Made by a program: the position numbers and the translations under genes. DNA of 64,000 nucleotides from JACKDX01 sp964640175 (GTDB taxonomy: Bacteria; Myxococcota_A; Polyangia; Polyangiales; GCA-016699535), in assembly GCA_964640175.1 (NCBI GenBank), contig CAZXFW010000003.1, forward strand, positions 1-64,000. The letters run 5' to 3'. The notes beneath the pieces are model-generated. The model was not told the origin of the DNA, ran no database searches, and saw only the letters and a program-made list of their open reading frames with translations. Numbering within the stretch: position 1 is the stretch's first letter; every line of letters starts with the position of its first letter. Positions 45,658 to 54,982 of the stretch are shown here, in pieces.

Positions 45658-48375
45658 TTAGTGAGCTTGCCCCCATGTATGGCCGTAGCCAACTTCGACG
45701 CGTAACGGCACGCTAAGTCCCGTGGCATGTTCCATGATGTCTTTGACCAACGTCGCCACAGGCGCTTTTTCGGGCTCGGGCACTTCCAACACCAGCTCGT
45801 CATGCACCGTCAAAAGCATGCGGCTTTCCATGCGTTGTTGATGCAGCGCTTCGTGAATTCGAAGCATGGCCAGTTTCATCACATCCGCAGCACTGCCCTG
45901 AATGGGTGTGTTGGACGCTATTCGCTCAGCTTGCATCCGTAGGTTACGGTTCGTGCTCGCGATATCGGGAATGTGTCGGCGACGACCAAGCAACGTGTAC
46001 ACATAGCCATGCGCTCGCGCTTCCTCAATGACTTGATCCATAAAACGACGCACCCCTGCGTATTTTGTGAAAAACGCTTCAATGTACTGTTTGGCCTCGG
46101 CACGAGAAATCTTTAAGTTACGCGAGAGCGCAAAATCAGTTTGGCCATAAATCACGGCAAAGTTGACCGTCTTCGCCTGTCCGCGCATCTGGCGGCTGAC
46201 TTTCTCCGCAGGCACCTGAAACAACGCCTGTGCAGTAAGCGTGTGTACATCTTCTTCTTTTTGAAAGGCCTCAAGCAACGCCGGGTCATGGCTCAGATGC
46301 GCCAGAATGCGTAGCTCAATTTGAGAATAGTCCGCAGAAAGAAGCCACCAGCCAGCCCTGGGAATAAACGCGTCACGAATCTGACGTCCAAGCTCGTTGC
46401 GAATAGGTATGTTTTGCAAGTTGGGATCGCTTGAAGAAAGTCGACCTGTTGCGGCAATCGCCTGATTGAAGCAGGTGTGAATGCGGCGCGTCACAGGGTT
46501 GACCTGTTTGGGCAATGCTTCAAGGTAGGTGCTCTGCAATTTTGCAAGTGTCCGATATTCCAAGATAGTCGCAGGAAGTGGATGCTGTAATGCGAGTTGT
46601 TCCAAGACATCGTGATCGGTGGAGCGTGCTGTTTTTGTGCGCTTGATCACCGGAAGACCAAGATGGTCGAATAAAATCGCTTCGAGCTTGCGCGGCGCAT
46701 TGACATTGAACTCTTGGCCCGCAAGGTCAAAACATTGCTTTTCTAACGCGGCGAGCTGAGTTCGCACCTGCATAGACAGTGTCGCAAGATAAGACGTATC
46801 AAGCTCAATGCCTGTCAGCTCCATGTCAGCCAGCACCTTGGCCAAAGGAATTTCAAGCTCCCGTAACAACTCGACAAGCTTATGCTGTGCGAGTTGTTTC
46901 ATGAACAACTGTTCAAGTTCATGAATGGCCACGATGCGCTCAAGCAGCATGTCCTGAATAGGCTTGAGATCGATGCTCTTGGCATCCAATGTGGGTTGCC
47001 TCTCTTGGTATAACGGCTCCAATGCAGCTTGCTGATCCGTCAGCGAACGTCCCAGATGCCGCTCTGCTAGCAACGGCAAATCGTGACCGCGACGTTCAGG
47101 CTCTAGCACATAGCTTGCAAGCATGGCATCAAAACCCCATCCGTTTACAGCCATACCCACAGAGGCGAACGCCATGGTGTCGTGCTTGACATCCGCGCTT
47201 AGCTTGGTGATGTGTGGGTTAGACAACACGGGCGCCAAGCCTTGAACAATGTCTTTAACACCCATGGCAGAGTCAAGCTCAGGCTGAATGGGTATCCATG
47301 CAATTGGACTAAGGGTTCCATCGGTTCGACTCGCTAGTGCGATCCCATACAATACTGACGGCACACCGACGTGAGCAGCTGTGGCGATCACAAGCTCTTT
47401 GGCATGGTTAAGTTGCTCACACATAGCCTGAAACTCTGAGGTGGTAGTGATGCTCTTTAAAGACGCCTTGGGCACTTGGCGGGCATCGGCTGCTTGAAAC
47501 ACAGGCCTTCCAAATTCCAACTCTCCTAAAAGAGCAGTTAACGCCTCCTGGTCGGGCCCATGGTAAGCTAACGTTTCCCAGTCAACATCCAAGGGAATGC
47601 TCTCGTTCAACTCGACTAAACGTCGGGATAAAAATGCATCCTCTTTGTGGGCCTTGAGTTTCGCCTTGAGTGAAGCGCGTGAAATACGATCGAGGTTGGC
47701 ATAAATGCCGTCTAAGCTTCCCCACTCGGTTAACAATGCCACCGCTGTTTTGGGACCGACCGAAGCAACTCCTGGAATGTTATCGGAGCTGTCTCCGGTC
47801 AACGCCAGGTAATCAATCACCTGCTCAGGCCTGACACCTAGCTTGGCATTGACTTCTTGAGGCCCTAACACCCTTTCTCGCATGGAGTCGTACATGCAGA
47901 CGTTGTTATCGACGAGCTGCAGCAAATCTTTGTCTGCGCTGACCATCACGACTTTGAAATTTCGCCCACGTGCCTCTTTGACCAAAGAAGCAATCAAATC
48001 ATCGGCCTCGACCCCATCCTTTTGCAAACACGCAATGCGATATGCCACGACAAGCTGCCTTACACGCTCCATCTGTTGAGAAAGGTCGGGCGGAGGTGGA
48101 GGCCTATTAGCTTTATAACGATCGTAAAGTTCGTGACGAAACGATGGAAGCTTCGAATCCATTGCAACGGCGAAGTATGCGGGCTTTTGTTGCTCCAATA
48201 ACTTACGAAGCATGTTCAAGGTGCCAAACACCGCATGGGTAGGCTCACCCCGGCTGTTCGCAAGGTCCGGAAGCGCGTGATAGGCGCGAAAAATGTATCC
48301 ACTGATGTCTAACACGTAAAGCGTGCTTGCATCGTGAGCAGGAGGAAGAACAGACACGCCCCGTCTATAACACAT
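45658..48375 (-). CDS. polA: DNA polymerase I
   Basis: ATG 48375 gives 905 residues. A TTG nine bases upstream is possible, and a GTG at 48357 too. The 5'-nuclease domain has AMDSKLPSFRHELYDRYKANR, DGVEADDLIA and GDSSDNIPGVASVGPKTA. The polymerase domain has DYSQIELRILAHLS (motif A), the QAKTVNFAVIYG finger helix and HDELVLEVPE (motif C). In the middle 3'-5' exonuclease domain, where E. coli has FDTET, the sequence reads IATAA, so the first catalytic DxE is missing and proofreading is probably lost, as in Taq polymerase. It serves Okazaki-fragment maturation and repair. Confidence 0.95.
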   Translation of the reverse strand: MCYRRGVSVLPPAHDASTLYVLDISGYIFRAYHALPDLANSRGEPTHAVFGTLNMLRKLLEQQKPAYFAVAMDSKLPSFRHELYDRYKANRPPPPPDLSQQMERVRQLVVAYRIACLQKDGVEADDLIASLVKEARGRNFKVVMVSADKDLLQLVDNNVCMYDSMRERVLGPQEVNAKLGVRPEQVIDYLALTGDSSDNIPGVASVGPKTAVALLTEWGSLDGIYANLDRISRASLKAKLKAHKEDAFLSRRLVELNESIPLDVDWETLAYHGPDQEALTALLGELEFGRPVFQAADARQVPKASLKSITTTSEFQAMCEQLNHAKELVIATAAHVGVPSVLYGIALASRTDGTLSPIAWIPIQPELDSAMGVKDIVQGLAPVLSNPHITKLSADVKHDTMAFASVGMAVNGWGFDAMLASYVLEPERRGHDLPLLAERHLGRSLTDQQAALEPLYQERQPTLDAKSIDLKPIQDMLLERIVAIHELEQLFMKQLAQHKLVELLRELEIPLAKVLADMELTGIELDTSYLATLSMQVRTQLAALEKQCFDLAGQEFNVNAPRKLEAILFDHLGLPVIKRTKTARSTDHDVLEQLALQHPLPATILEYRTLAKLQSTYLEALPKQVNPVTRRIHTCFNQAIAATGRLSSSDPNLQNIPIRNELGRQIRDAFIPRAGWWLLSADYSQIELRILAHLSHDPALLEAFQKEEDVHTLTAQALFQVPAEKVSRQMRGQAKTVNFAVIYGQTDFALSRNLKISRAEAKQYIEAFFTKYAGVRRFMDQVIEEARAHGYVYTLLGRRRHIPDIASTNRNLRMQAERIASNTPIQGSAADVMKLAMLRIHEALHQQRMESRMLLTVHDELVLEVPEPEKAPVATLVKDIMEHATGLSVPLRVEVGYGHTWGQAH

Positions 48376-48484
48376 TGAAATCAAAATGGTTCTCTGGAGT
48401 TGCGAAAGGCCCTCCCGCGTTCTAGCGACATTTCACGTCATCTAACTTGAGATTCCCTGTGAAATTCGTACGTTACCGCCCAAC

Positions 48485-50065
48485 GTGGCATTTGACATAC
48501 TTATTCAAGGCTTTCGGGCCGCTAAACAACACCTTGCCGGGCTGACCGAGCTCACCGAAGACAATCTCGCACCTGCGTTAAAAGAGGTGCGGGTGTCGCT
48601 GCTTGAAGCCGATGTGGAAGTGCACATCGTCGACCGTTTTTTGGAGCGTGTAAAAGACAGAGCCCTCGGTCAAACCATGCGCACACGCGCGAGTCACGAG
48701 GGTAAGCGTCTTGAGGCGGGGCCAGCAGAACAGTTTATTTATCTTTGCCAACAAGAGCTTGAATCGCTCATGGCATCCGACGTTCCTTCGATTGCGTTTG
48801 CACGCCATCCAGCCATCACAGGGATTATGATCGTTGGCTTGCAGGGAACGGGTAAAACGACCACCGCTGCCAAACTTGCCCGTTTGTTGGAAAAAGAAAA
48901 CCAGAAAAAACCTTTGTTGGTGGCTGCGGATATGCAGCGACCAGGCGCAGTGGAGCAGCTCGTTACGTTGGCAGACCGAATCGATGTCCCTAGCTTTAGC
49001 CTGGAAAAAACTGCGCCCGTGGAGATTTGCCAGCGCGGCTACGAACACGCACGCCGCATCAAGCGTGACGTGGTGATTTACGATACGGCAGGACGGCTTG
49101 CGATCGATGAACCTTTGATGCAGGAGCTTTCCCTCATCAAAGCCGAAGTAAAGCCTCAGGAAGTGCTCTTGGTCATTGACGCCATGATGGGGCAAGACGC
49201 TGTAAAGACTGCTGCAGCATTTCATGAACGTCTTGGTCTTACCGGCGTGATTTTAACCAAAGTAGATGGTGACGCACGTGGTGGAGCAGCCCTTTCAGTG
49301 CGTGAAACCACTGGCGCACCCATCAAGTACGTCGGCCTTGGAGAAACCCTCGACAAACTGGAGGCATTTCGGCCAAGCGGCATCGCTAGTCGCATTCTGG
49401 GCTTCGGCGATGTCGTTGGTTTGATGAAAGACTTTGAACAAGTCGCTGACGTAAGCCAAGCCGAAGCGAAAGCTAAAAGTATGCTCCAAGGCAAATTCAG
49501 CCTGGACGACTTTTTGGAACAGATTCAAATGCTGCAGCAAATGGGACCTCTCCAGGATGTCCTAGAAAAGCTTCCCTTTTTTGCCGAAAGCAATCCGCAG
49601 AACGTTCAAGTGGACGACAGGCAACTCGTGCAGCTTAAGGCCATCGTCAGCTCCATGACACCCGCTGAACGGCACGACATCGAACTTTTCCGAAAACAAC
49701 CCAAGCGCTTGATTCGTGTAGCCAAAGGATCCGGTCGCCCTGAACGGGAAGTCGCAGAACTTCTTCAACGGTTTGCAATCATGCGTCAGATGTTAGGCAA
49801 CATCGGACAACATGCTGGCAGGTTAGGAAAGATCCCAGGCCTTGCGAAACTGGCACGCACCGGAAGGCTCAAAGAGCAGGTGGGCTTACAAGGCTTGGAC
49901 GATAACCCCATGATGGCCAACCTTGCCGAATCCCTCCTGGAAGCTGCTGTAGCAAATCAGGCGCCAGCCTTGCGACAAACTCCACAGAAAAAACAGCAAG
50001 ATCGTGCTAAACGCAAAAATCTCCGTAAGCAACAACGTAAATCCAGACAGAAGTCCAGACGGTGA
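48485..50065 (+). CDS. ffh: Signal recognition particle protein Ffh
   Basis: The 526-residue protein is a little longer than usual, with a basic C-terminal tail (KKQQDRAKRKNLRKQQRK). The NG domain has GLQGTGKTTTAAKLA (G1), DMQRPGAVEQL, DTAGRL (G3) and TKVDGDARGG (G4). The Met-rich M domain (IQMLQQMGPLQDVLE ... QMLGNIGQH) binds SRP RNA and signal peptides. It starts at GTG 48485 with no clear ribosome site. It diverges from polA and overlaps the next gene by 4 bases. An SRP RNA gene was not seen nearby. Confidence 0.95.
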   Translation: MAFDILIQGFRAAKQHLAGLTELTEDNLAPALKEVRVSLLEADVEVHIVDRFLERVKDRALGQTMRTRASHEGKRLEAGPAEQFIYLCQQELESLMASDVPSIAFARHPAITGIMIVGLQGTGKTTTAAKLARLLEKENQKKPLLVAADMQRPGAVEQLVTLADRIDVPSFSLEKTAPVEICQRGYEHARRIKRDVVIYDTAGRLAIDEPLMQELSLIKAEVKPQEVLLVIDAMMGQDAVKTAAAFHERLGLTGVILTKVDGDARGGAALSVRETTGAPIKYVGLGETLDKLEAFRPSGIASRILGFGDVVGLMKDFEQVADVSQAEAKAKSMLQGKFSLDDFLEQIQMLQQMGPLQDVLEKLPFFAESNPQNVQVDDRQLVQLKAIVSSMTPAERHDIELFRKQPKRLIRVAKGSGRPEREVAELLQRFAIMRQMLGNIGQHAGRLGKIPGLAKLARTGRLKEQVGLQGLDDNPMMANLAESLLEAAVANQAPALRQTPQKKQQDRAKRKNLRKQQRKSRQKSRR

Positions 50066-50838
50066 AATCGCTTTTTTTCATACTCAGCCTATGTGCTATC
50101 GCACTCAACTTACAGTGCAGTCGAAAGGAATCGCATCCTGCCGAAGCACACGCGATTCCTTCCCAAGCGGTTACGTTGCCAACGCTTTCCGTGCCCCACA
50201 CCGCAGAGACAATCTCTTTGGATGGACATTTAAACGAAGCAAGCTGGAAACACGCAGCGCGCACTTTGCCCTTTGTGAACACCATGCAAGGAACGCCTGC
50301 GATGCCACATGCGATTAGTCGATGGCTATGGGACGATCAGTTTTTGTACATTGCTTATGAAGTCAACGACCGCTTCTTGAAGTCTACCTACCGTAATCAG
50401 GATGATCATCTCTGGGAGCAAGATGCGGTGGAGCTCATGTTTGATCCAGGAGGAGATGGCAAAAATTATTACGAACTCCAAGTCAGTCCGACCGGAAACA
50501 CATTCGACACCCAATATGATAGCAGACGCCAACCTCGACCTTTTGGGCATACTTCTTGGAGTAGTGAGGTTAAAGTCGGCGTAAGCACGCAAGGACACGT
50601 CAACGATGGCTCTTCCGATCGCGGCTACACCGTAGAAATGGCTATCCCGTGGTCGGCGTTTGACCTTGCACATGGGATGCTTGCAACCATGCCTTTTCGA
50701 GCCAACATGTTCATCCTCGATGCGAAAAAGGAAGGCGGCCAGCAAGCATGTGGCTGGTCTGCGCCCTTGCTACCTGATTTCCACATCCCAGAACGTTTCG
50801 GACACATCACATTCAAGCCACGTGCGCACACTCCGTAA
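50062..50838 (+). CDS. Lipoprotein with CBM9-like carbohydrate-binding domain
   Basis: The 258-residue product starts at GTG 50062, overlapping the ffh stop. It has a lipoprotein-type signal (ALNLQC, cysteine about 19). The mature part matches family 9-like binding modules: a SLDGHLNEASWKHA opening, RWLWDDQFLYIAYEVND, LWEQDAVELMFDPGGDGKNYYELQVSPTG, and GYTVEMAIPWSAF near the end. Such domains bind sugar chain ends or, in many deltaproteobacterial proteins, unknown ligands. Coupling to ffh is probably only positional. The 3' end converges with yqgE. Confidence 0.82.
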   Translation: MKSLFFILSLCAIALNLQCSRKESHPAEAHAIPSQAVTLPTLSVPHTAETISLDGHLNEASWKHAARTLPFVNTMQGTPAMPHAISRWLWDDQFLYIAYEVNDRFLKSTYRNQDDHLWEQDAVELMFDPGGDGKNYYELQVSPTGNTFDTQYDSRRQPRPFGHTSWSSEVKVGVSTQGHVNDGSSDRGYTVEMAIPWSAFDLAHGMLATMPFRANMFILDAKKEGGQQACGWSAPLLPDFHIPERFGHITFKPRAHTP

Positions 50839-50863
50839 AGAGCACTAAACCTAGCTTGGCTCG

Positions 50864-51430
50864 TCAAGCCTCAGGCAAGGAGTGACTGACAAGCCGCGCT
50901 GGATCGATTCCCAGCTTATCAAGCGAAGCAGACCACCGATCTTCATAGGGCGTGTCAAAAATGATCTTTTCTTCAAGGTCGACATGAATCCAAGTGCCAC
51001 GCTTAAGCTCTTCATCCAATTGCCCAGCATCCCACCCAGCATAACCTAACACCAGCAGATTCCGTTTGGGTCCATCGCCACACGCAATCGCCTGCAGCAA
51101 GTCTCGCGACGCGCTGACAAACAGCCGTTCGGTAACAGAAACCGCACCGTCATCCGGAAGCTCCATCCCTTCCGGATCAAAAACGATCCATCCAGTATGC
51201 GGCGCAATGGGACCACCAGTCAGAACAGGAAGATCAGGGACTTCATGGTGTGGCGTTTCAAGACCAAGCTCCTCCACCACACCTTGAAAGGACACATTGG
51301 CAGGTTGGTTGATCAAAAACCCAAACGATCCTTGGGATTGGTGCTCGATGAGAAGCACCACAGCCCGCTTGAAGTGGGGATCGGTCATGGAGGCAGATGC
51401 CACTAAAAATCCGGGAGAAAGCGTTGACAT
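50864..51430 (-). CDS. YqgE/AlgH (UPF0301) family protein
   Basis: The 188-residue protein has the family blocks LSPGFLVASASMTDPHFKRAVVLLIEH at the N-terminus, GSFGFLINQPA, LTGGPIAPHTGWIVFDP and LVLGYAGWDAGQLDEEL. The family has a compact fold and was linked to alginate regulation in Pseudomonas, but no biochemical role is settled. No transcription partner is evident: its neighbours are on the other strand. Confidence 0.93.
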   Translation of the reverse strand: MSTLSPGFLVASASMTDPHFKRAVVLLIEHQSQGSFGFLINQPANVSFQGVVEELGLETPHHEVPDLPVLTGGPIAPHTGWIVFDPEGMELPDDGAVSVTERLFVSASRDLLQAIACGDGPKRNLLVLGYAGWDAGQLDEELKRGTWIHVDLEEKIIFDTPYEDRWSASLDKLGIDPARLVSHSLPEA

Positions 51431-51601
51431 GTTGTTCTGCTCTTACACAGGTTAGCAGAGCATTTGCAAATCGACTAGAACCCCTGCCCCATCCCGTAGA
51501 AAACGATCCCTCTAGTATGGATCTATGCGGGTCTGCTACGTTACATGTGACTCTTCGCCATTGCTATGGAGTGCAATGGCTAGGAATACTTGGGAATTGC
51601 C

Positions 51602-53365
51602 ATGTTACGTACCCGACTCATCGCTGGTGTGACCGCTGCTCTCGTGCTCAGTGCCGTGTGTGCCACGCTACTGACGCTCCTTGCCACAGTCGAAACTTTT
51701 TTTGAGCCCTTGCGCGTGGATCCGTTGCGCCCCGCCCCGGTGACCTTACGCCTACCTCAAACGGTAGTCCCCAAGTTTGATCCCGTCACCCGCCATAACC
51801 GAGTGCATATGGTTGAAGTCACGGTGCCACGGGGAAGTACCATCAATGATCCCACCATTGCCGCGTTAGTGCGCGCCTATGAGCTCTCTCGGCGCCCTCC
51901 TAATCCGAGCACCTTAGCTGGGCTCTGGTTTGTGTATTTTTTGATTCTCTTGATGCTGACAACCTACCTAAGACAGCTTAGCCCAGGGCGAGGGGCTCTC
52001 TTGCGTACGCAAGTCGGCCTTATGGTGCTTTTGCTTTTATGTCTGACGATGGCCAAAGTCGGCTTATTGATCACAAACCTGCCTGCCACTGTAATTCCTG
52101 TTGCTGCAGTGTCGCTTTGGGTCACTCGGTATCTCGATCGCCGCTCAGCATTCAGTGTAAGCCTCGGGTTGAGCTTTTTGACTGCGTCATTGCACGCGTT
52201 CAGCTTAACACTTTTGTCGGTGTATCTTGCCGGCAGCGTGACTGCAACGTTGATGCTAGGACATCGAAGGCAATGGTTTCGTTACCTTACCGCCGGAGCA
52301 GCAGCAGGTATCGCAGGCGCCGCCATGTTTCTTGCTGCCACGTCATGGTTCAGTCGAGGATTTAATATCGCCGACGATCTCAGCATGCCCTGGGACTCAG
52401 CACTTATTGCCACGGTGATAGGCGGACTACTTGCTGGCGCCTTGGCCCATATGCTGGAAGGACCCGCTATTATTCTGCTTGGCGCGGTTTCGCGCACGCG
52501 TCTATTGGATCTTTCTGATCTCGATCAGCCTTTGCTACGTAAGATGGCCAAAGAAGCTCCCGGCTCCTGGGAACACTCGCGTGCGATGGCAAACCTGGCC
52601 GAAGTTGCCTCAGCATCCATCGGTGCCGATGCCCTATTGACCCGAATAGGAGCATACTACCACGACCTCGGCAAAACGATGCAGTGCAAATACTTTGTCG
52701 AGAATCTCGAACCTGGCGAAATTAGTCCTCATGAATTTCTCGACCCCGACGTCAGTGCAGATGCCATCATGCACCATGTTGTGGAGGGCACCAGTATTTT
52801 GCGCAAAGGAGGAATTCCGGAGCCTGTTGTGGAATTTGCCTACACACACCACGGAACAAGTGTCATTGAGTATTTTTGGCACAAGTGTCTTTCTCAAGGG
52901 AATCCTAAAAACATTCCAGAAAATTTCTTCCGTTATCCTGGTATGCGTCCTCGTACCAAGGAAACAGCTATCCTGATGCTTATTGATTCCATTGAAGCCG
53001 CCTCACGAACCATCGATCCTCCAGAACGGGATAAATTCAACGAAATGGTTCAACGCATTGTTTTTGTAAAATTGCAGCAGGGCCAGCTCGATGAATCCGG
53101 CCTTACTTCCAAGGATCTCAGGATCCTCTCAACACAACTCACAGACACCTTATGCAATGTCTACCATTCTCGGATTCGTTACCCCTGGCAGGATGCAAAA
53201 GAGCGTGACCAAAGCGCTTTACCCTTGCCTGGCCTAGCGACCGAGGACGAAGTTGCAGCTGAACACACTGCCAACCTTCGTGCTATGCATTCGACTCGCG
53301 TTGAGGAGCCCTTGAGTTCCCATGGCGAGGATTCTGCTGCCGATCCGTCTCAATTGCCTCGATAA
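51602..53365 (+). CDS. 7TM-HD family membrane phosphohydrolase
   Basis: ATG 51602 gives 587 residues; the TTG at 51590 is an alternative. One N-terminal membrane segment is followed by a short external domain (about residues 30-100) much smaller than in Listeria PgpH. About seven membrane segments fill 105-300. A cytosolic HDIG-type domain then has the metal ligands in WEHSRAMANL, YYHDLGKT, IMHHVVEG, YTHHGT and MLIDSIEAAS. Relatives hydrolyse cyclic di-AMP, but no diadenylate cyclase is in the window. The last 83 bases are antisense to the end of the HD-GYP gene. Confidence 0.85.
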   Translation: MLRTRLIAGVTAALVLSAVCATLLTLLATVETFFEPLRVDPLRPAPVTLRLPQTVVPKFDPVTRHNRVHMVEVTVPRGSTINDPTIAALVRAYELSRRPPNPSTLAGLWFVYFLILLMLTTYLRQLSPGRGALLRTQVGLMVLLLLCLTMAKVGLLITNLPATVIPVAAVSLWVTRYLDRRSAFSVSLGLSFLTASLHAFSLTLLSVYLAGSVTATLMLGHRRQWFRYLTAGAAAGIAGAAMFLAATSWFSRGFNIADDLSMPWDSALIATVIGGLLAGALAHMLEGPAIILLGAVSRTRLLDLSDLDQPLLRKMAKEAPGSWEHSRAMANLAEVASASIGADALLTRIGAYYHDLGKTMQCKYFVENLEPGEISPHEFLDPDVSADAIMHHVVEGTSILRKGGIPEPVVEFAYTHHGTSVIEYFWHKCLSQGNPKNIPENFFRYPGMRPRTKETAILMLIDSIEAASRTIDPPERDKFNEMVQRIVFVKLQQGQLDESGLTSKDLRILSTQLTDTLCNVYHSRIRYPWQDAKERDQSALPLPGLATEDEVAAEHTANLRAMHSTRVEEPLSSHGEDSAADPSQLPR

Positions 53366-54797
53366 ATTCGCTGGCCACGTCCGCATCAAACTGGTTGCCA
53401 ATGCAGCGCTTGATTTCATGAATGGCGACTTCATGCGGCAAAGCAGTGCGATAGGCTCTATCGCTTGTCATTGCGTCGTAGGTATCTGCCACTGCAATGA
53501 CCCGTGCATAAAGAGGAATCTCTTGCCCTTTAAGTCCAAGCGGATAGCCATGACCATCCCAGCGTTCATGATGCAAATGCACTCCAGGAATTAAAGGATG
53601 CAAAAACTTAATAGGCTCCAGAATGTCTTTTCCATATCCTGGGTGTAACTTAAACACTTCGTATTCCTGCTGCGACAACTTGCCTGGTTTGTTCAGGTTC
53701 ATGACACAACCAATCTTGCCTACGTCATGCATAAGCGCCGACTGGCGAACAATTTCGATCTCTTCCTCACCAAGCCCTAGTTTGATGGCCAATATCTGGG
53801 CATACGCCGCCACACGCTCAGAATGCCCCGCTGTATAACGATCCATTTTATCGATAGCACTCGCCAGCCCGCGAATCGTTTGCCGAAAGGTGGCCTTCAA
53901 GTCTTCATAAAGACGTGCATTTTCAATAGCAGCGCCTGCACGATTGGATACAATCTGCAACAACTTTCGCTGCCCTTCATCAAAGCGCTTACCTGGACTG
54001 AAACTCAACGTTGCCAAATACCCTGCGGTTTTCTGACGTACCATCAGTGTGGTGACAATCAGTGATTGGAGTTCAGCATCCACAGGAGGCTCTTTGAAAA
54101 ATTTTAAACCCTTCTTCCCCTGTAACAATAGCACCGGCTCAGTTGCAAAATGCTCAGCAAGCACAGCAGGGTCTAGCGTGCCGTATGTAGCATGGTCACT
54201 CGACACTATTTTGCGTGGATTAATCTCTCTTACACGTTCAAAAAAAGCAGCTTCACCATCACTTAACAAGATAGACACGACATCTGCATCCACCTCTTGG
54301 ATAGCTGTTTCGACAACTGTACGAATGACCTGTTCGAGCGACAAACTTGCCGCAATTGCTTCGCTCACTTTGTACAGAGACAAGGCTTCTTTTAGGCGAA
54401 GATTTTCAGCTTGGAGCTTTTGTTTTTCCAAGCCTCGACGGATGGCATGAACGACTTCTTCCACTTTAAAGGGTTTCAGAATGTAGTCGTATGCCCCTCG
54501 TTTCATGGCATTGATGGCGGTCTCTACCGTACCAAACCCCGTCATGATGATGGTGACAATGTTAGGGGTATGAGCCTGAATCGCATCCAAAAGCTCAATG
54601 CCCCCTATTTTAGGCATCTTGAGATCGCTCAACACAAGGTCATAGTTTGAACGCGAAAGCTCTGCCAATGCCGCATGCCCATCTTCGGCTGTCGTTACCG
54701 AAAAGCCTTCCATCTCAAGGAAGTCGGCAAGGATTTCACAAATGACACGTTCATCATCCACGACAAGAACGCGTGGACGCTCTTCCAGACTAATCAT
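53283..54797 (-). CDS. Response regulator with REC, GAF and HD-GYP domains
   Basis: The protein has 504 residues. A receiver domain (about 8-120) has the acidic pair DDE, the phosphoacceptor in LVLSDLKMP and the conserved lysine in LKPF. A GAF-like domain fills about 150-290. The C-terminal HD-GYP domain (about 305-480) is complete, with GHSERVA, LMHDVGKIG, HHERWDGHGYP and ADTYDAMTSDRAYR. HD-GYP proteins hydrolyse cyclic di-GMP or related dinucleotides. The gene is divergent from a GGDEF cyclase gene, separated by 185 bases. The partner kinase is not adjacent. Confidence 0.92.
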   Translation of the reverse strand: MISLEERPRVLVVDDERVICEILADFLEMEGFSVTTAEDGHAALAELSRSNYDLVLSDLKMPKIGGIELLDAIQAHTPNIVTIIMTGFGTVETAINAMKRGAYDYILKPFKVEEVVHAIRRGLEKQKLQAENLRLKEALSLYKVSEAIAASLSLEQVIRTVVETAIQEVDADVVSILLSDGEAAFFERVREINPRKIVSSDHATYGTLDPAVLAEHFATEPVLLLQGKKGLKFFKEPPVDAELQSLIVTTLMVRQKTAGYLATLSFSPGKRFDEGQRKLLQIVSNRAGAAIENARLYEDLKATFRQTIRGLASAIDKMDRYTAGHSERVAAYAQILAIKLGLGEEEIEIVRQSALMHDVGKIGCVMNLNKPGKLSQQEYEVFKLHPGYGKDILEPIKFLHPLIPGVHLHHERWDGHGYPLGLKGQEIPLYARVIAVADTYDAMTSDRAYRTALPHEVAIHEIKRCIGNQFDADVASEFIEAIETDRQQNPRHGNSRAPQRESNA

Positions 54798-54982
54798 TTG
54801 CCACCATGGTACACTTCTCTCACACCCCTCGTCTGCTTCTAGGCCACATTATAGTGCCGAAAAACTCAACATACATTTACCTACCTGTGTTCTATCACTT
54901 CCAACTTGACCCGCGACGGAGTGGTCCTTACCCTTGATATAGCGCAATTAAACTAACCTGCATTGCGGCTGAGGCAAATCGC

